From the NCBI GenBank assembly GCA_050949175.1, contig JBMNFG010000006.1, positions 1 to 64,000 of the forward strand: a stretch of 64,000 nucleotides of DNA, written 5' to 3'. The notes under the pieces are model-generated. The model did no database searches. It was not told the DNA's origin and saw only the letters and a list, made by a program, of their open reading frames with translations. A program made the translations under genes and the position numbers. The first letter of the stretch is position 1, and every line of letters begins with the position of its first letter. Shown one piece after another: positions 63,195 through 64,000 of the stretch. Source of the DNA: UBA4971 sp900019985 (GTDB lineage: Bacteria > Bacillota > SHA-98 > UBA4971).

Positions 63195-64000
63195 GATGCG
63201 GTGTTTTTATCTGTCACTGCGGTTTAAATATCGGCGGAGTCGTTGATATCCCCAGAGTCCTGGAGGAGCTTGCAGGGTATGACAGCCTTGAACACGTGGT
63301 TGATTACAAGTACTTTTGCTCAGACCGGGGCCAACAGCTGATCAAAGACGCTATTCGTGACAAGAACCTTTCCTGTGTGGTAGTTGCTGCATGTTCTCCT
63401 TCCATGCATGAGGCTACCTTCAGAAAAACCGCGGAATCAGCGGGCCTCAACCCGTTCAGGTGTGAGATGGCAAACATCCGCGAACAGTGTACCTGGCCTC
63501 ACAGAGGTGAACCGGAAAAAGCCACGGAAAAGGCTTTGGAGATCATAAAAGCTTCGGTTGAAAAAGTCAGGAGAAACCAGGTCTTATCGCCGCTTTCAAT
63601 CCCTGTTACCAGGCAAGCTTTGGTGGTTGGCGGAGGCATTGCAGGGATGCAAGCTGCCCTCGATATTGCTGACGCAGGGTTGAAAGTTGCGCTCGTAGAG
63701 AGGCTTCCTTATATCGGAGGGCACATGGCGCAGCTTTCAGAGACATTCCCGACTTTGGACTGTTCCCAATGTATCCTAACGCCGAAATCTTCGGAAGTGG
63801 GATCCCATCCAAACATACACCTTTTTACAAACAGTGAGATCCATTCAATTTCCGGCTACGTAGGCAATTTCAATGTGACGATTAGACGAAAGGCAACTTA
63901 CGTTAACTGGGAGCTGTGCAACGGCTGCGGGCTCTGTATGGAAAAATGCCCTGTAAAGACAGACTCCGACTTTGAGAGGGGGCTTGCAAAAACAAAAGCT
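63191..64000 (+). CDS. hdrA: Heterodisulfide reductase subunit A-like flavoprotein, 5' part
   Basis: The first 270 residues of HdrA; the frame is still open at the window edge. N-terminal segment CGVFICHCGLNIGGVVDI and CSDRGQQLIKDAI, then VVVAACSPSMHEATFR and CEMANIREQCTWPH, all typical of HdrA. The FAD-binding fold starts at ALVVGGGIAGMQAALDIADAGLKVALVE in two pieces. DCSQCILTPKSSEV and the ferredoxin motif CNGCGLCMEKCP follow. It is translationally coupled to hdrB. HdrA is the bifurcating flavin subunit in full complexes. Confidence 0.93.
   Translation, partial: MRCGVFICHCGLNIGGVVDIPRVLEELAGYDSLEHVVDYKYFCSDRGQQLIKDAIRDKNLSCVVVAACSPSMHEATFRKTAESAGLNPFRCEMANIREQCTWPHRGEPEKATEKALEIIKASVEKVRRNQVLSPLSIPVTRQALVVGGGIAGMQAALDIADAGLKVALVERLPYIGGHMAQLSETFPTLDCSQCILTPKSSEVGSHPNIHLFTNSEIHSISGYVGNFNVTIRRKATYVNWELCNGCGLCMEKCPVKTDSDFERGLAKTKA

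Noticed and set aside
1..64000. CRISPR arrays, tRNA or rRNA genes
   Set aside because: No spaced repeat series and no tRNA/rRNA-like conserved stretches were seen in reading the sequence; a tool-based scan was not possible.

Overview
The window looks like the chromosome of a strictly anaerobic, probably fermentative, moderate-GC bacterium. The clearest markers are an electron-bifurcating [FeFe] hydrogenase operon, a glycyl radical enzyme, HdrCBA-type proteins, PspC, a Gx transporter, ISLre2 and IS256 elements and a tiny Cys/Ile-rich membrane peptide, which together suggest Bacillota (Clostridia or Limnochordia-like). Four solute-binding proteins (BMP, PotD, DctP, TAXI) have signal or anchor sequences with no lipobox cysteine. 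That fits a true periplasm, so a diderm Bacillota lineage or a Synergistota-like relative is also possible. No rRNA, tRNA or CRISPR array was seen.

Layout. 1-3258: end of a glycyl radical enzyme, an Asp/Glu/hydantoin-type racemase and a convergent PucR regulator. 3593-7279 (minus): Fe-alcohol dehydrogenase, ABC exporter and PlsY-like acyltransferase. 7685-14815 (plus): zinc dehydrogenase, a secreted alpha-barrel protein and a complete BMP-type ABC importer. 14825-19253 (minus): an XRE-cupin regulator and potABCD, with potD frameshifted. 19663-22914: a DegT-type aminotransferase, then an IS256-like element that has cut off a surface-protein gene. 23085-28185: bioY, a YigZ-family gene, a dienoyl-CoA-reductase-like flavoenzyme and two PspC/toast-rack envelope-stress proteins.

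28514-37310: an XRE-cupin regulator, hydC-hydB-hydA with a small [2Fe-2S] protein, then a sensory hydrogenase-like PAS protein with a PP2C phosphatase and a 36-residue membrane peptide. The first part makes H2 from NADH plus ferredoxin. The second is a likely H2 or redox sensing arm. 37383-40778 (minus): polysaccharide deacetylase, zinc/cadmium-type P-ATPase and its ArsR/SmtB repressor. 40926-44096: an IS3-family and an ISLre2-family element side by side. 44178-48789: a MATE exporter, an attenuator-type leader followed by mgtE, a second deacetylase and a small unknown protein.

49058-54438: a promoter with palindromes, a GntR-FCD-TAXI fusion regulator (frameshifted in this sequence), a TIM-barrel isomerase and a complete DctPQM TRAP transporter. 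54756-57712: HD hydrolase, Gx transporter, NusG-II protein, FmdB zinc ribbon and a lipoprotein. 58130-61721: a complete TAXI TRAP system (receptor, DUF1850, fused permease). 61843-64000: hdrC, hdrB and the first part of hdrA, which runs off the window.

The points most worth following are the one-component regulator carrying a TAXI receptor domain, the mgtE leader with mutually exclusive terminator and antiterminator plus a possible leader peptide, and strong hairpins placed between binding-protein and membrane-component genes in three unrelated transport operons.
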